Shown: piece after piece, positions 17,477 to 28,111 of the stretch | How the letters are laid out: each line of letters opens with the position of its first letter | How positions within the stretch are numbered: position 1 is the first letter of the stretch | NCBI RefSeq assembly: GCF_040712315.1 | Contig: NC_134017.1 | Location: 14,352,001 to 14,416,000, forward strand | Length of the DNA stretch: 64,000 nucleotides | Source: Castanea sativa | Lineage: Eukaryota > Streptophyta > Magnoliopsida > Fagales > Fagaceae | Reading direction: 5' to 3' | Notes under the pieces: model-generated | Told to the model about the DNA's origin: nothing | The model's input: the letters and a program-made list of their open reading frames with translations, nothing else | Database searches by the model: none | Position numbers and translations under genes: made by a program

Positions 17477-19391
17477 GGTAGACACCCTATTTCGTTCTTC
17501 AATTATAATGCATATCTTTGCGCATGCGTCTCCCCAATGATGAACTGATTAAATAGTATGTATAACTCCTTAATCTCTCTCTTATTTGGCACATCTTTAT
17601 TTTATTTTATTTACTTTTTTTTAACTCCTATATTTGTTTATTCTTAGTTTTAACTTTCAATTCTTTATTTTAAGTGCATTTGAACCAACATTTTTTTTAT
17701 TTTAATTCATGCATGCCTCTCTTTTTCCCTTTTTTCACAAAATCCATAATTTTTGAAAGTTATATAAAAAAAAAATCAAGTTTTGTGTCTCAATCTCCCC
17801 CTCTGTTAATTTAACGTTAAAACAATTACATTTTATTTCAAAATATATTGGTATAAACCTAGCTTTAGGGGGAAAAAGAAAAGGCCAAAAAAAAAAAAAA
17901 AGGAGAGGAAAACAAGGAGACCTGGGTTTTCCACCGGATTCTAAAAAAAGGATAGACCCTTTTTTTTTTTTTTTTTTTTTTCTCCGGATTTCAAAAACTC
18001 ATTTTCATCACACCTCTTTGATTCTAATCTTCAAAAAAAAAGAAGCTTTCAAAAAACACAAAAAAACATTGAGAGATTGAGATTCCTTGAGGAAAAATCC
18101 GGTCCTGAGGGGAGACAAATCCCATTGTACACGATTTTTTTTCAGCACCTCTCCGTCAACCGCCGCCAGTGGAGCGTCGCGTGGTGGAGGGACCATCCAT
18201 CAAAGAACGCCGCTGCCGTCGCCTTTCGTCTCAGTGGAGTCACCATCAAACTTATTTGAGGGTGTTGGGTATGTCTTCAACCTTCCCACTCTTTATTCTT
18301 GCATTTCAGTTGTTTGAAGGCTTGTTTGCTTCGCTTTGCTTTGCTGGGTATTTTCTTTTCTGTCTGAATGTCAAAGTTTGAAGCTTGGTTGTAATAAAAG
18401 AAAACTAAAGTGAAAAGGTGGACCATTCATTGAAAGCTTGTGATGGAGACTTGTTCTTTTTCTTTTCTTTTCTTTTACACCGTAGCTAGCTTTGCCTAGA
18501 CCCACGCTCTTCCCAACAAACCCCACTATTTCGGTTTCTACAAACAAAATATAAAAAATATACTTTTGTTTTATTTCAAGTCAGAAACAAATGTTTGACT
18601 CTGGATCCCACAAACAAAAAACAAAAAAAATGCATTTTTTTTTTACCAAGACCATGGTTTCGGTTTTCACAAGAAAAAAATAAGAATAAAACTTTTTTTT
18701 TACTTCAAATCAATGCCAAGTCACAAGCCAATCTGATTAAGCTCTCACTTTTTCTTTAAAAAGATTATAATCCTTCTTGTCCCTCAAAATGAAATGTTCT
18801 CATATTACTCACATCATATCTTGGAAGAGTTTAAACTTACACTTTTTTTTAGTAGTTGTTATGTCAATTTCTTAATATGCTTGTTAATTTCTTGGTCGTC
18901 ATTTTGTTTTGTTATTAACTTGCTACTTCTTTTTATTTATCATTATCTTGTGTTATGATCTAGCTCTAGGCCACCATGCCATAAAATCAACTACTTGCTT
19001 GATTTGGTGTAATGAATTTGGTAAATAATATTGTACCCATTGAACAATTAATTAAACATCAAATAGTCCTTACTTATTTAGTAGAGGCCGGTAGACATAT
19101 CGGGCGTGCGTGGGTGCCTCATACCTTCCCATGGCGTAATTTGACCCCCGAACTTGTCCTTGGTGGATGTAGACCACTTTCCTTATCCATTGAGTCAATC
19201 AAATAAAAAAAAAGGGTTTTTATTTCTTGTTTTGTTTTCCCTTGCAAAAAAAATAATAATAAAATAAGTGGCGACTCCTCAACTTTTTTTTAGACTCATG
19301 ATTTTCTTAGTAGTAAAAAATACTCAAAAAATCAAACCTTTCTTTTTCTTAAAAAACCTTTCCCGAGAAGCGTCACGTGGCCGTGTCCACA
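17477..19391 (+). mobile_element. Solo-LTR-like insertion inside the copia 3' LTR
   Basis: This 1915-bp insertion interrupts the LTR exactly, with a 5-bp duplication ATAGC (17472-17476 and 19392-19396). It starts GGTAGACACCC, probably a mutated TGTAGACACCC, and ends CCGTGTCCACA, giving LTR-like TG...CA ends with short inverted TAGACAC/GTGTCCA termini. Inner text such as GGGTGCCTCATACCTTCCC (19111-19129) and GTGGCGACTCC (19269-19279) recalls the LTRs of Tat-type gypsy elements. There is no coding content. A solo LTR is the simplest reading; a short non-autonomous element is the alternative. Confidence 0.7.
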
Positions 19392-19497
19392 ATAGCATAA
19401 TTACACATAAATGTTGATGATAAAATAAATGGAAATAATTGGTTAAACAAGCTCCTATAATTGAGGGTCAAAGGTTGCACATATGGTAAGCCTTAGA

Positions 19498-21447
19498 TTA
19501 TGGCAGAGGATCCTCAACACCCCCCCGCAAGCTAAGCGTTGGATTAGGACAAACGTGAAGCTTGGAGCGAAAAAATTGAAAGAGAGGCCGAGGCAAACTT
19601 TTAGTGAAAAGATCGGCAACCTGTAAGTGAGAAGGCACATATTGGGTGCGAAGTTTGCCAGCGACAACAAGTTCGCGAAGAAAGTGGTAGTCTAACTCAA
19701 CATGCTTGGCCCGCTTGTGCGAAACAGGGTTGGAGCTCAAAAAAATGGCACTTTTGTTGTCGCATAATAGAAGAGGCTGTTGTGAAAGAGAAACTTTGAG
19801 ATCACGAAGGAGATGCATGAGCCAAAGAAGTTCAGCAGCAGTGAGAGCAAGGGCACGATACTCAGACTCACAGCTTGAACGAGAAACTGTAGGTTGCTTC
19901 TTGGCACTCCAGGAAACCAAATTGTTGCCAAGGTAAATGGAATAACCAGAGGTGGAGCGACGAGTGTCTGGACATCCGGCCCAGTCGGCATCAGAGTAAG
20001 CAACTAAAGCACAAGGAGCAGTGGATGAACGAAAAGTGAGGCCAAAATGCAGTGTACCTTTGACATAGCGAAGAATGCACTTTACAGCAAGAAAGTGGTC
20101 TTCAGTCGGAGAGTGGAGGAACTGACTGACAGAGTTGACTGCATGAGCAATATTGGGACGCGTGATAGTCAAATACTGAAGGGCACCTACAAGAGATCTG
20201 TAAAGAGTGGGATCCGAAAACAGAGTACCATCAGAAGACAGGTGCTGAGAAACAACCATAGGGGTGCGAACAAGCTTGCTATCAAGTAACTGAGCGCAAG
20301 TGAGAATGTCACGCGCATATTTCAGCTGACTGAGAAAAAGACCATCAGTGGTTGGTGTAGCTTCAAGACCAAGGAAGTAACTGAGAGAACCCAAATCCTT
20401 AGTAGCAAACTCAGAATGAAGCTTACAAGTGAAGCGGTCAAGAAGAGAGGAGTTGTTTCCTGTAAGAATGATGTCATCAACATAAAGAAGCAAATAAATA
20501 ATGTCAGACTGCCTGTGAAAGACAAAAAGTGATGTGTCTGCACGACTGCAATAAAAACCAAGGTGAATGAGGAAAGAGCTGAATTGCTGAAACCAGGCAC
20601 GAGGTGCTTGTTTGAGGCCATAAAGAGCTTTCTTCAACAGACAAACATGATTAGGAAAGCGAGGATTAATATACCCAGGAGGCTGTTCCATATAGACTTG
20701 TTCAGTAAGATGACCATTGAGGAATGCATTTTTGACATCAAGTTGGTAGAGAGGCCAGTGGTTGGTCACAGCAAGTGAAAGGACAACACGGACAGTGGTA
20801 GCCTTGATGACAGGGTTGAAAGTGTTAGTGTAGTCAAGTCCAGGTACCTGTGTATAGCCTTTGGCAACAAGGCGGGCTTTGAGACGCTCGATAGATCCAT
20901 CGGGCAAATACTTGGTCCGAAACACCCATTTGGAACCCACAATGTTGGTGTTGGCAGGTCGAGGAACCAAAATCCAGGTATGATTATTTTGCAAGGCTTG
21001 AACCTCTTCATCCATGGCGGTAAGCCAAGCAGGATTCTTAGCAGCAGTTTTGAACCCTTTGGGCTCAGTGGAAGCCAAGAGAGCAGAGAGAAGACCAGAG
21101 GATCCCAAGAAAGCAAGATTTGCCTGGTGTCGAGTTTTGAAAATACCAGCTTTGGCTCGTGTGAGCATAGGATGAGAACTCACTGGAAGGGCAACAACAG
21201 GAGCAGCAGGGGGTAGCTCAGTGGGTACAAGAGAAGCTGGGCTAGGATCCGAGTGTGACAAAGAGGGACCTGCAAGAGAATTATCGACCTGCAAAGACTC
21301 ATCCATGGGATCAGTACAAAGAATACAAGGGTTAGATTCGGATTGAGTAATGTGCAGGGAATGGGGCATAGGAGAGGATGGGGGGGTCGAATAGGGGTGG
21401 TGGCACAAGGGTTCCATCCACATGACCCAGCAAACCTTGACTCTCAA
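19498..21447 (-). CDS. Copia pol remnant: reverse transcriptase and RNase H
   Basis: This open frame of about 640 codons covers the end of the linker after integrase, the reverse transcriptase (KWVFRTKYLPDGSIERLKAR, LDVKNAFLNG, catalytic LLLYVDDIILTG), and RNase H (SDADWAGCPDTRRSTSGYS, SCESEYRALA, LCDNKSAI). Integrase and protease are absent, so it is less than half a normal copia polyprotein. It has no internal stop, consistent with the nearly identical LTRs. Its stop codon lies about 20 bp inside the 3' LTR, after reading through the polypurine tract. The first codons overlap the gag piece in another frame, marking the deletion junction near 21390. Any movement would need proteins supplied by a full-length relative. 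Confidence 0.9.
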   Translation of the reverse strand: MRVKVCWVMWMEPLCHHPYSTPPSSPMPHSLHITQSESNPCILCTDPMDESLQVDNSLAGPSLSHSDPSPASLVPTELPPAAPVVALPVSSHPMLTRAKAGIFKTRHQANLAFLGSSGLLSALLASTEPKGFKTAAKNPAWLTAMDEEVQALQNNHTWILVPRPANTNIVGSKWVFRTKYLPDGSIERLKARLVAKGYTQVPGLDYTNTFNPVIKATTVRVVLSLAVTNHWPLYQLDVKNAFLNGHLTEQVYMEQPPGYINPRFPNHVCLLKKALYGLKQAPRAWFQQFSSFLIHLGFYCSRADTSLFVFHRQSDIIYLLLYVDDIILTGNNSSLLDRFTCKLHSEFATKDLGSLSYFLGLEATPTTDGLFLSQLKYARDILTCAQLLDSKLVRTPMVVSQHLSSDGTLFSDPTLYRSLVGALQYLTITRPNIAHAVNSVSQFLHSPTEDHFLAVKCILRYVKGTLHFGLTFRSSTAPCALVAYSDADWAGCPDTRRSTSGYSIYLGNNLVSWSAKKQPTVSRSSCESEYRALALTAAELLWLMHLLRDLKVSLSQQPLLLCDNKSAIFLSSNPVSHKRAKHVELDYHFLRELVVAGKLRTQYVPSHLQVADLFTKSLPRPLFQFFRSKLHVCPNPTLSLRGGVEDPLP

Positions 21448-21574
21448 GGAGGGGAAGAAGTTGACTCTTCCATAGAAGATATTTGGAGGAGGAGAGCTTG
21501 ATGGTAACCATGTGAATCATGGTGTTGAAGGGAAGAAGGGTGGAAGAAGAATCGAAAGAAGAATCAGAGGCCAT
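21395..21574 (-). pseudogene. Copia gag N-terminus, truncated
   Basis: The ATG at 21574 opens a frame (MASDSSFDSS, then HMVTIKLSSSKYLLWKSQLL and GLLGHVDGT) typical of the start of copia gag. About 60 residues of gag-like sequence are followed by out-of-frame pol sequence, so the nucleocapsid part and zinc knuckle are missing. The frame runs on to a stop at 21332 but the later residues are off-frame pol. A short C-rich microhomology at the junction could have mediated the deletion. Confidence 0.8.
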
Positions 21575-21823
21575 TGTGGATCGTGGAATGCTAATCCAGG
21601 TAAGGCTCTGATACCATGAGAATATTTAAGAAAATCACCACACACTAAGAGTGGTGAGGGCTGTGCATATATATAGTCATTTACAGATTGTATAGCATAA
21701 TTACACATAAATGTTGATGATAAAATAAATGGAAATAATTGGCTAAACAAGCTCCTATAATTGAGGGTCAAAGGTTGCACATATGGTAAGCCTTAGATTA
21801 TGGCAGAGGATCCTCAACAGGAT

Positions 21824-21867
21824 TCAGCAACAAATTTCTGCCAGAATTCAATATTGTTATCCTGCAT
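21824..21867 (-). pseudogene. SEUSS-like co-regulator exon fragment
   Basis: On the minus strand a TTAATGCAG acceptor is followed by DNNIEFWQKFVAE, which matches the conserved block that begins an exon in plant SEUSS/SLK LIM-binding-type transcriptional co-regulators (DNNIEFWRKFVAEYF). The match stops just where the copia target duplication begins; beyond the copia element the sequence no longer fits. It is only 13 residues, so identity is likely but not certain. Upstream, about 22029-21930, another exon-like stretch (acceptor TTTGTAG, then VIDMVSLMCYLVQIIDKLAH) is unrecognised. Confidence 0.55.
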
Positions 21868-22174
21868 TAAGAACCAACCCACAACCAGATCAGTGAAACG
21901 CTAAACACTGACAAAAGCAGAATAATATATAAAAAAACCTTGTTTGAACAATGTTGTATTACCACGGCATGTGCAAGCTTATCTATTATTTGCACCAAGT
22001 AGCACATTAGAGATACCATGTCAATCACCTACAAACAGAACGCAGGTCTTCAACAATAATGAAATATGAATAGAATGAGCTTATTGCTAAAAAATGTGTA
22101 TAATCCCCTTGCTCATAGCATACATCGTTATCACCTATTTGGCATAAAATGATAATAAATGGTAGACTAACCAA

Positions 22175-25079
22175 TTTTGTGTTATTTAACCCTCGTGTAA
22201 TGTTTGGGTGGGGGAGGAGGCTGCCGGGCATAATCCTTAGGCTCATCATCGTGCTGCAAAGACATTAGATGCATACAATCAATATTCGGTGTAATGATAA
22301 GAATAAAGTGAACTACGAAATATATCATTACATTGTAATTCATGTTATCATACCATAGAGCTACCTTTGTGTCCTATTTTGTGTCCACCTCTCCCACAAG
22401 TGGGTGCTCTTCTAGCGCGTTGCGGTCTACCTCATGGGGGTGAGAGTTGATGAGGGGGATGCTCGTCTACTACATCAGTAGTTGGCTGTAGAGTGTCAAT
22501 CCCAACCGGAGGTCCTAAAGGGTCAGATGAGGATGAGGTAGGTGGGTCTATGGGCATAGTGGATGCACTGGAGCTGGTGGGTGGGTATGAAGGTGTCTCG
22601 GGGTGTATAGGAGGGGTCAAATGAAAATCAATACCAAGATCAAGACTGGGCTGCGAAGGTGGGGTGGGTGAAGGGACCTCGAGCTGAGGTGATGCATCTA
22701 CCATGGGTGGAGGGACCTCGGACTGAGGAGATGCATTTGGGATGGGTGGATGGATCTCGGGCTGAGGAGATGCGTGTGGAATGGGTGCAGGTATCTCAGG
22801 ACTAGTTACAACCAGAGGGATTGTTGCACGCCGACCACGGCCACTAGTTGCACTTGTGCTTGGGCTTGTTGTAGCAGGCCGACCACAGCCCCTAGTTGCG
22901 CTTGTGCTTGGGCTTGCAACAGCACGCCCACCACGGGTCAATGTACTTACGGGTGCTGTGCTTGTGCTTGGGGTTGCAATAGTTGTTGATTCAATCTCAT
23001 GCCCATTGTTTGCCTACCCATTTGCTGCAAGACCACCATCAAGCCCAACCACATCATTTAGGATGTGCCGGATATGGTTGTGAGCTTGGCTGCCTTCAAG
23101 AAGCATCTCCAACAATGCTAAATGGCTTTTAATCTGAAACGGAGAAAGAACTAGTACAATCAGATTTGAGACATTTATGTATCAATTGTAGAAAGTCTTT
23201 TTAATTGGATGTTAGTCAGATCAAACCAGATTTGCTAAAAAAAAAGAAATCAATTGATTCTACGTTCGTACATGTACTAAAGAAAAAACGAAGTAGGCAA
23301 TAAAATCTAATTAAAATACATTACCATTATATCTAATTTAGCGCTGTTGCAGTCGACATACTTTTGAGTGACCAGACGGTACCAGCAGTAACAGGCATGA
23401 TCGCAGGCATCTCACCAATCTGAGGAGGTGCATAGCAAAGTTGTTGTTATCTCATATCCCATGTAAGGATATACGGTTCATGCTCCTCCCTCCAATTCTT
23501 TTCCACCTTCCCATGCAAGTCTATTCTATGCAATCTATCATCGTACACAACATGGTCAATCCACTCCTGCGCCAACCCAAACTATCAAAGGACACAGTCT
23601 GGGTGGTGTCTCTCTACTATGCAAAAACACACAAGTGGCACCCTTGCTGTCCACGTATCCCTCCCTGCAATGCAGAAGTCAGGAAGGTGGCCGAAGTCTA
23701 CCTCATATGGCTGCCACACAATCTACAATAAAAACAAAAAACAATTATCATAACATCTTAAAATTTGAAACAAGGAAGAATACATAGATAAAGGGAAAAA
23801 CAAAAATTAAAATAGAAGATATGTTAAAGGATGAAGCAATCATATTCTTAAGGAAAATTAACATAACCAAACATAATTTTTGTATATTATTACTTGGTCC
23901 GGCTGCATTCTAACTAATTGCTCGCGATAGTGGATCAAGGCCGTGCCGGATGGCCTACTCTTCGGGCTTGGCACCCGCACCCACCTACAGTTACGAGCGA
24001 ATAACATAAGATAAGATAATACCACTTAGTTACTAAGAAGAATACATTGCATAACACACTAAATATCAGGAAAATACTTACTTAAATGCAAGTGGAGCAT
24101 ATGGCCATGGGCCATAATCACATCTAGGTGGGGGCTCTATCCTCGGGCACAAGAATGGCAACCTTGCCCATGCCCAATACTGGACCAAGGTGCACGCCCC
24201 ACCAATCTGCGATGCCCCTTTCTCGCTTGCCCGACACAACTCTCTGTACAACCAAGCCAAGCAACTACTACCCTAACTATACTGTGGTAGATCACGAAGG
24301 TTTCGTAGGAATGCCAAGAACATCAGATGCACCCTATCTCCCAACTTGTCCATGAAAAGCTTATCCCCTAGCAACACTAAAATATAGCACCGGGCATACT
24401 GGTGTATCTACATCTCCGTTGTGTCATGAGGCAGTGGAACTGCAATGGCGTCAACAAGGCGGCTAATGAGAATTCTTTGCCCCACCAAAGTTTTGTTGTC
24501 ATTCGCCGGAGTAAAACCAAGCAATTCCATGCATAGATGTCTCCAATCCCCATCCACCACAGCAATTGGCCCAACCAAGACCTCACCGTCTATAGGAAGT
24601 CCAAAAATGACCTCCACATCTTGTAGGGTGATTGACATCTCACCATGTGGAAGATGGAACGTATGAGTTTCCGGCCGCCATCGCTTAACTAGGGCCGATT
24701 TTAGGCAATGATCTATCTCTCTAGAAGGGGCCCTAAACAATCCTTCTAGCCTTAGCAACTTGATAATGTCAATCACCCGATTATCTCCCATCTGAATGTT
24801 TGCTATCTCCTTAGTGCAACCACGGCACGTAAGTGGGCCCAGGTTTTGCAAAATCGATAAAAATTATAGCGGTTGTTACAACTACAAATACAACTTTGAA
24901 AGAACTTGCTAACTAAAAGTCAAAGAAAACGTAAAAATTAAAGCGATTGTTAGAACTAGATATTTCACCTTGCCATTCCAAATGTCCTTTGATCGATGAT
25001 ATCGTTGTCGCATCAACAATGACTCATCAAGCGGACCAAGGTGCAAGATCTGTGGCTCGTCATTGATCCGAGGCTCCAT
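22175..25079 (-). pseudogene. Plant mobile domain (PMD, MAIN/MAIL1-like) gene, decayed
   Basis: PMD proteins occur as host genes (MAIN, MAIL1) and inside MULE and gypsy transposons. Visible exons: 25079-24969 (MEPRINDEPQILHLGPLDES), about 24830-24083 (PMD core, RWRPETHTFHLPHGEMSITL, DVEVIFGLPIDGE, CLAWLYRELCRAS), 23985-23897 (WVRVPSPKS to MQPDQ), 23722 to about 23335 (VWQPYEVDFG, AQEWIDHVVYD), about 23135-22360 (low-complexity tail) and 22256-22175 (HDDEPKDYARQPPPPPKHYT, stop). The tail has near-repeats of SPSTSAT and of Pro-rich DASPQ/NASPQ units. In-frame stops occur after TTEM (24424), after PQYS (near 24271), as a TGA-TAG pair near 23590 and at others further on, and a frameshift lies near 23400. 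A 5' UTR exon with a GT donor at about 27657 is probable. It was transcribed towards the transposase. Confidence 0.85.
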
Positions 25080-27656
25080 ACTGCAAAGAGTGCTACTGTG
25101 AGATCATTAATAGTGTGGGGGCAAAGGAATGCTATTCTACATGCAAGGAAAATCTATACTGAAGAGCAGCTTATTGGCATTATTTAAAAAAGGATGCTAA
25201 AAAAATGGAAAGCAAGAAGAAGTACATCTATAACTCAGGATTAAATAGAGTACTTTGTTGTAATTGGAGATTCAATCCAGCCTTGATCTTTGCTGTTCCT
25301 ATGTAATTGGTAAGTTATTTTTAAAAATAATACCTCAATACAAGTAGAATCCTTTATTTCTCTAGCCTTTTCTGACACACACATACACATGTAATATGCT
25401 TTAATGGATTTGACCAGGAGTCTTTATATTTCTCTCTCACACACACATACACATGTAAATATCTACATGAGAGATGGATTTGAAATTTTACAGCTAAATC
25501 ATGAAGAAAAAGCATTTAAAACAGTAAAAAAAAAAAAAAAAACAAAAGAAAAAAAAATCAAAAGGATAATAATTTCCGAAGAATTGAAGAAATCAACTGA
25601 TCCTACATAAAGCACATTATTTTTCTCCATTAACAAATCCTACATAAAGCACATTATTTTTTCCCATTGACATTTGGAGTAGATAAAGGCATAAGTTATT
25701 ATACAAGCAGTCTCCACGCTAAAAGCAATTAAAAACTTTTACCATTGGATGAATTCCATCCCAATTTGGGAAGCAATACAGATTATTTAAACAATAATCA
25801 GGCAACAAATTGTTCTTTAAAGGGTGGTGAATGACACAACATAAAAATATCAAAGGATCTTCAGTAATGTAGTTGAACACATAAAGTTTCCGGCATTATT
25901 TATTAAATTACTTGGAAGTTTAGTGTGATTTTATAAAATAAGTGAAAAAATGAGATGCTGACTTGGTCTTGAAGCAAAGCACGAAGGTACAAAGTAAGAA
26001 TCTTGCGTGCAAATATTTTACTCTTTATAATGCATCCTTGCAATATAGGTAATAAATTTGCGAGGCATGGCTCTTAAAATGCTTGTTTGCTAGAATATTT
26101 TGGTATTGGTTGTTTAAAGGGCAGAGCAAACAAAGAATATGCAGCATGCAGGTAACAATACTTCTCTTTAAAGCTGTTAGGTTTCTTAGATCTTACTGAA
26201 CAACTTAGTCAACCATTATCTATTTCACAAATACCTAAAGATAGCACTATTAAAGTATGAAGAATAAGCTTTCTTCTTCTTAACAAGGAAAAACCTCCTT
26301 TCAAAGAGACTTATTCCTTTGAAACTTATTTTAAATTATTTGGACTTTCATCCATTATGTATGAGATTAGAAAATAAAATGATATTCATCCCCACAAGTG
26401 CAAGGGTTACCTTGCAAAAAACAAGATATTGTGGGAATATCCATTAGTGTGTGGGGAGGACTTCAATTCAAATTAAACATAAATTAATGGTAAATGGCTA
26501 TTCAAAGTTTTTTTTTTTTTTTTCCTAAACTTAGTTTCAAGAATCTGAGGGCAAAAATAGAAATATCAATCTTGTTGCTGCTCTTCTTGTTTTTTGCTTT
26601 GCACCAGAGGGGAAAAAAAAAGGTAAAACCATTGGCTTGGATTCGAATGTTCATTTAGCAAAAATAGTCATTCCCCATGCCATATTGCTGCCTAGAGGGA
26701 GTCCTAAGAAACACAATAATATACTAAAGAAAAATTATCAAATTTTTATCTTAACCCATACTTTCTAAGCAACCAAACAGGCCACAAGAACAGACATTTA
26801 TGTATTCTAAGATTATGCCATTATTCTCACTTCATAATATGTTTTATTATGACAAAGAACAAAAACATCTTCAACCTCGAAATGAAACTATGACAATAAT
26901 TGAAATTCCATTGAAAGATATTCTACTAAAATGCATAAAGTTCAGAATCAACAAAGTCCATTATTAGGAGACAAAATTGGATATACCCCATTTTATCATC
27001 CAGAGTTTCAAATTCCAGCTTTCAGATAATTGATTTTTCTTATGAAGATAAGATAATACAGATTTTCAAAGAACCAGGTTGAAAACAAATAGTTAAAAGA
27101 ATTCATGTATAACTATTAAACTGGGTGTTTCGTATCTTGTGCAAGAAGTAACAATTTTTTTGGTCACTGTGAGGCAGAGGAACTCCTGTCCATTGAGCCC
27201 AATCATATACACATTGTTGCCAGAGAAAACTCATGAAGCTATCAATCAAATTAACGATAATTTTCTTTTAGTAAGATCAATTCCAGCAAAGTAATCCACA
27301 CCCAATAAGCTTAGTAAACAATATTTCAGCAAAGTATTTGCCTCAAAAGTGAATCAAAGTTCCAAAATGCCATCTTTGAATCAAATCCAAAAATGGGTAC
27401 GTGGGTTTCCTTGAAATACCACATTTAAAATTTTTTTTTTTTCAATTCTAACAATCACATAAAAACTAATGTCATTGCCAAAACATAACCATATTCTCGG
27501 AACACCAACAAAAAAAACACAAAAAAAACCCAAAAAGATCCAAAAAACCCTAGGTCACATCATGAAATTCCAAAATCTAAAAGTGGAGAAAGAGAGAGAG
27601 AGACAGAGGAATCTGAGAAGCAAAAATGACAAAGTATTGAGAAGAAAGAGAGAGTA
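25080..27656 (-). other. Probable long first intron of the PMD gene
   Basis: This lies between the PMD initiator exon and the candidate 5' UTR exon by the right TIR. AT-rich with microsatellites (ACACAC near 25440, A tracts at 25530). A short direct duplication of TCCTACATAAAGCACATTAT occurs at 25600-25620 and 25637-25656. No coding content is seen. Confidence 0.4.
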
Positions 27657-27850
27657 CCTTCGGCACGGTGGGCTATGAACGTCGTTGATAATGAGCTACG
27701 ATTACTTGAGAGACTACTTTCGTGACAGTGGGCTACGAATTTGCTTCAGCATTGGGCTACGAATTTGCTTCAGCATTGGGCTACGAATTTGCTTTATGAA
27801 TGAGTGAGTGAGTGAGTGAGTTTGAGAGGGCAGAGCGAAAGGGTGTTCAA
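27657..27850 (-). repeat. Candidate PMD 5' UTR exon with 24-bp tandem repeat
   Basis: A unit starting GGCTACGAATTTGCTTCAG is repeated at 27731-27754, 27755-27778 and partly at 27779-27795. It is followed by a (GAGT)n tract at 27801-27822. On the minus strand the segment ends CCGAAG then GTACTCTC, a good donor. The ACTC-rich leader resembles the CACTCAC-rich leader of the transposase inside the left TIR (1910-1990). The exon status is inferred. Confidence 0.45.
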
Positions 27851-27910
27851 GTGAGTGAGTGTTTGAACTTTGAGGATTTGTTTTTATTTTGCAGATTTCA
27901 AATCTTATAA

Positions 27911-28111
27911 ACTCGATTTCTTTGTGGCTCCACGTGGCAATTTTGTCCAGCTAAAGGTAGCACAAAAATATTGAACTCAAACTTCATAAACTCGAGTTCT
28001 AATTAAATCTCGAGTTTTAGAAACTCGAGATGTTAGTTTCACACATTCTTTCAAAATCGGGCAACTAATGAAAGTGCTAAAATATTATTGTTATTTGGAA
28101 AGAGTGTTCCC
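27911..28111 (-). repeat. Right MULE terminal inverted repeat
   Basis: This is the inverted partner of 1473-1720. Reading from 28111 inward: GGGAA, TTTGAAAGAAT (28055-28045), ATCTCGAG, then CTGGACAAAATTGCCAC (27950-27934). Palindromic CTCGAG repeats lie at 27975-27997 and 28009-28029 (CTCGAGTTTTAGAAACTCGAG-like). Spacing between landmarks equals that of the left TIR within 2 bp. Flanking 9-mers do not match well, so a target duplication is not shown. Confidence 0.6.

Larger units (their letters stand above)
17397..21819 (-). mobile_element. Ty1/copia retrotransposon, young but internally deleted
   Basis: The element is read on the minus strand. Its 5' LTR is 21617-21819 (203 bp, TG...CA). 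Its 3' LTR is 17397-17476 plus 19397-19519 (80 + 123 = 203 bp), split by a later insertion. By eye the LTRs differ at one base (GGTTAAAC against GGCTAAAC). A perfect 5-bp target duplication GGATT flanks it (17392-17396 and 21820-21824). The PBS TGGTATCAGAGCC (initiator tRNA-Met type) is at 21603-21615 beside the 5' LTR, and a G-rich polypurine tract adjoins the 3' LTR at about 19520. The interior is only 2.1 kb: the start of gag is joined to the end of pol, with protease and integrase missing. Confidence 0.93.

Noticed and set aside
22750..22989. Cys-rich plus-strand frame resembling a metallothionein-like protein
   Set aside because: It is the antisense of the repetitive Ser/Thr/Pro-rich tail of the PMD gene; the Cys pattern is a by-product of that repeat.
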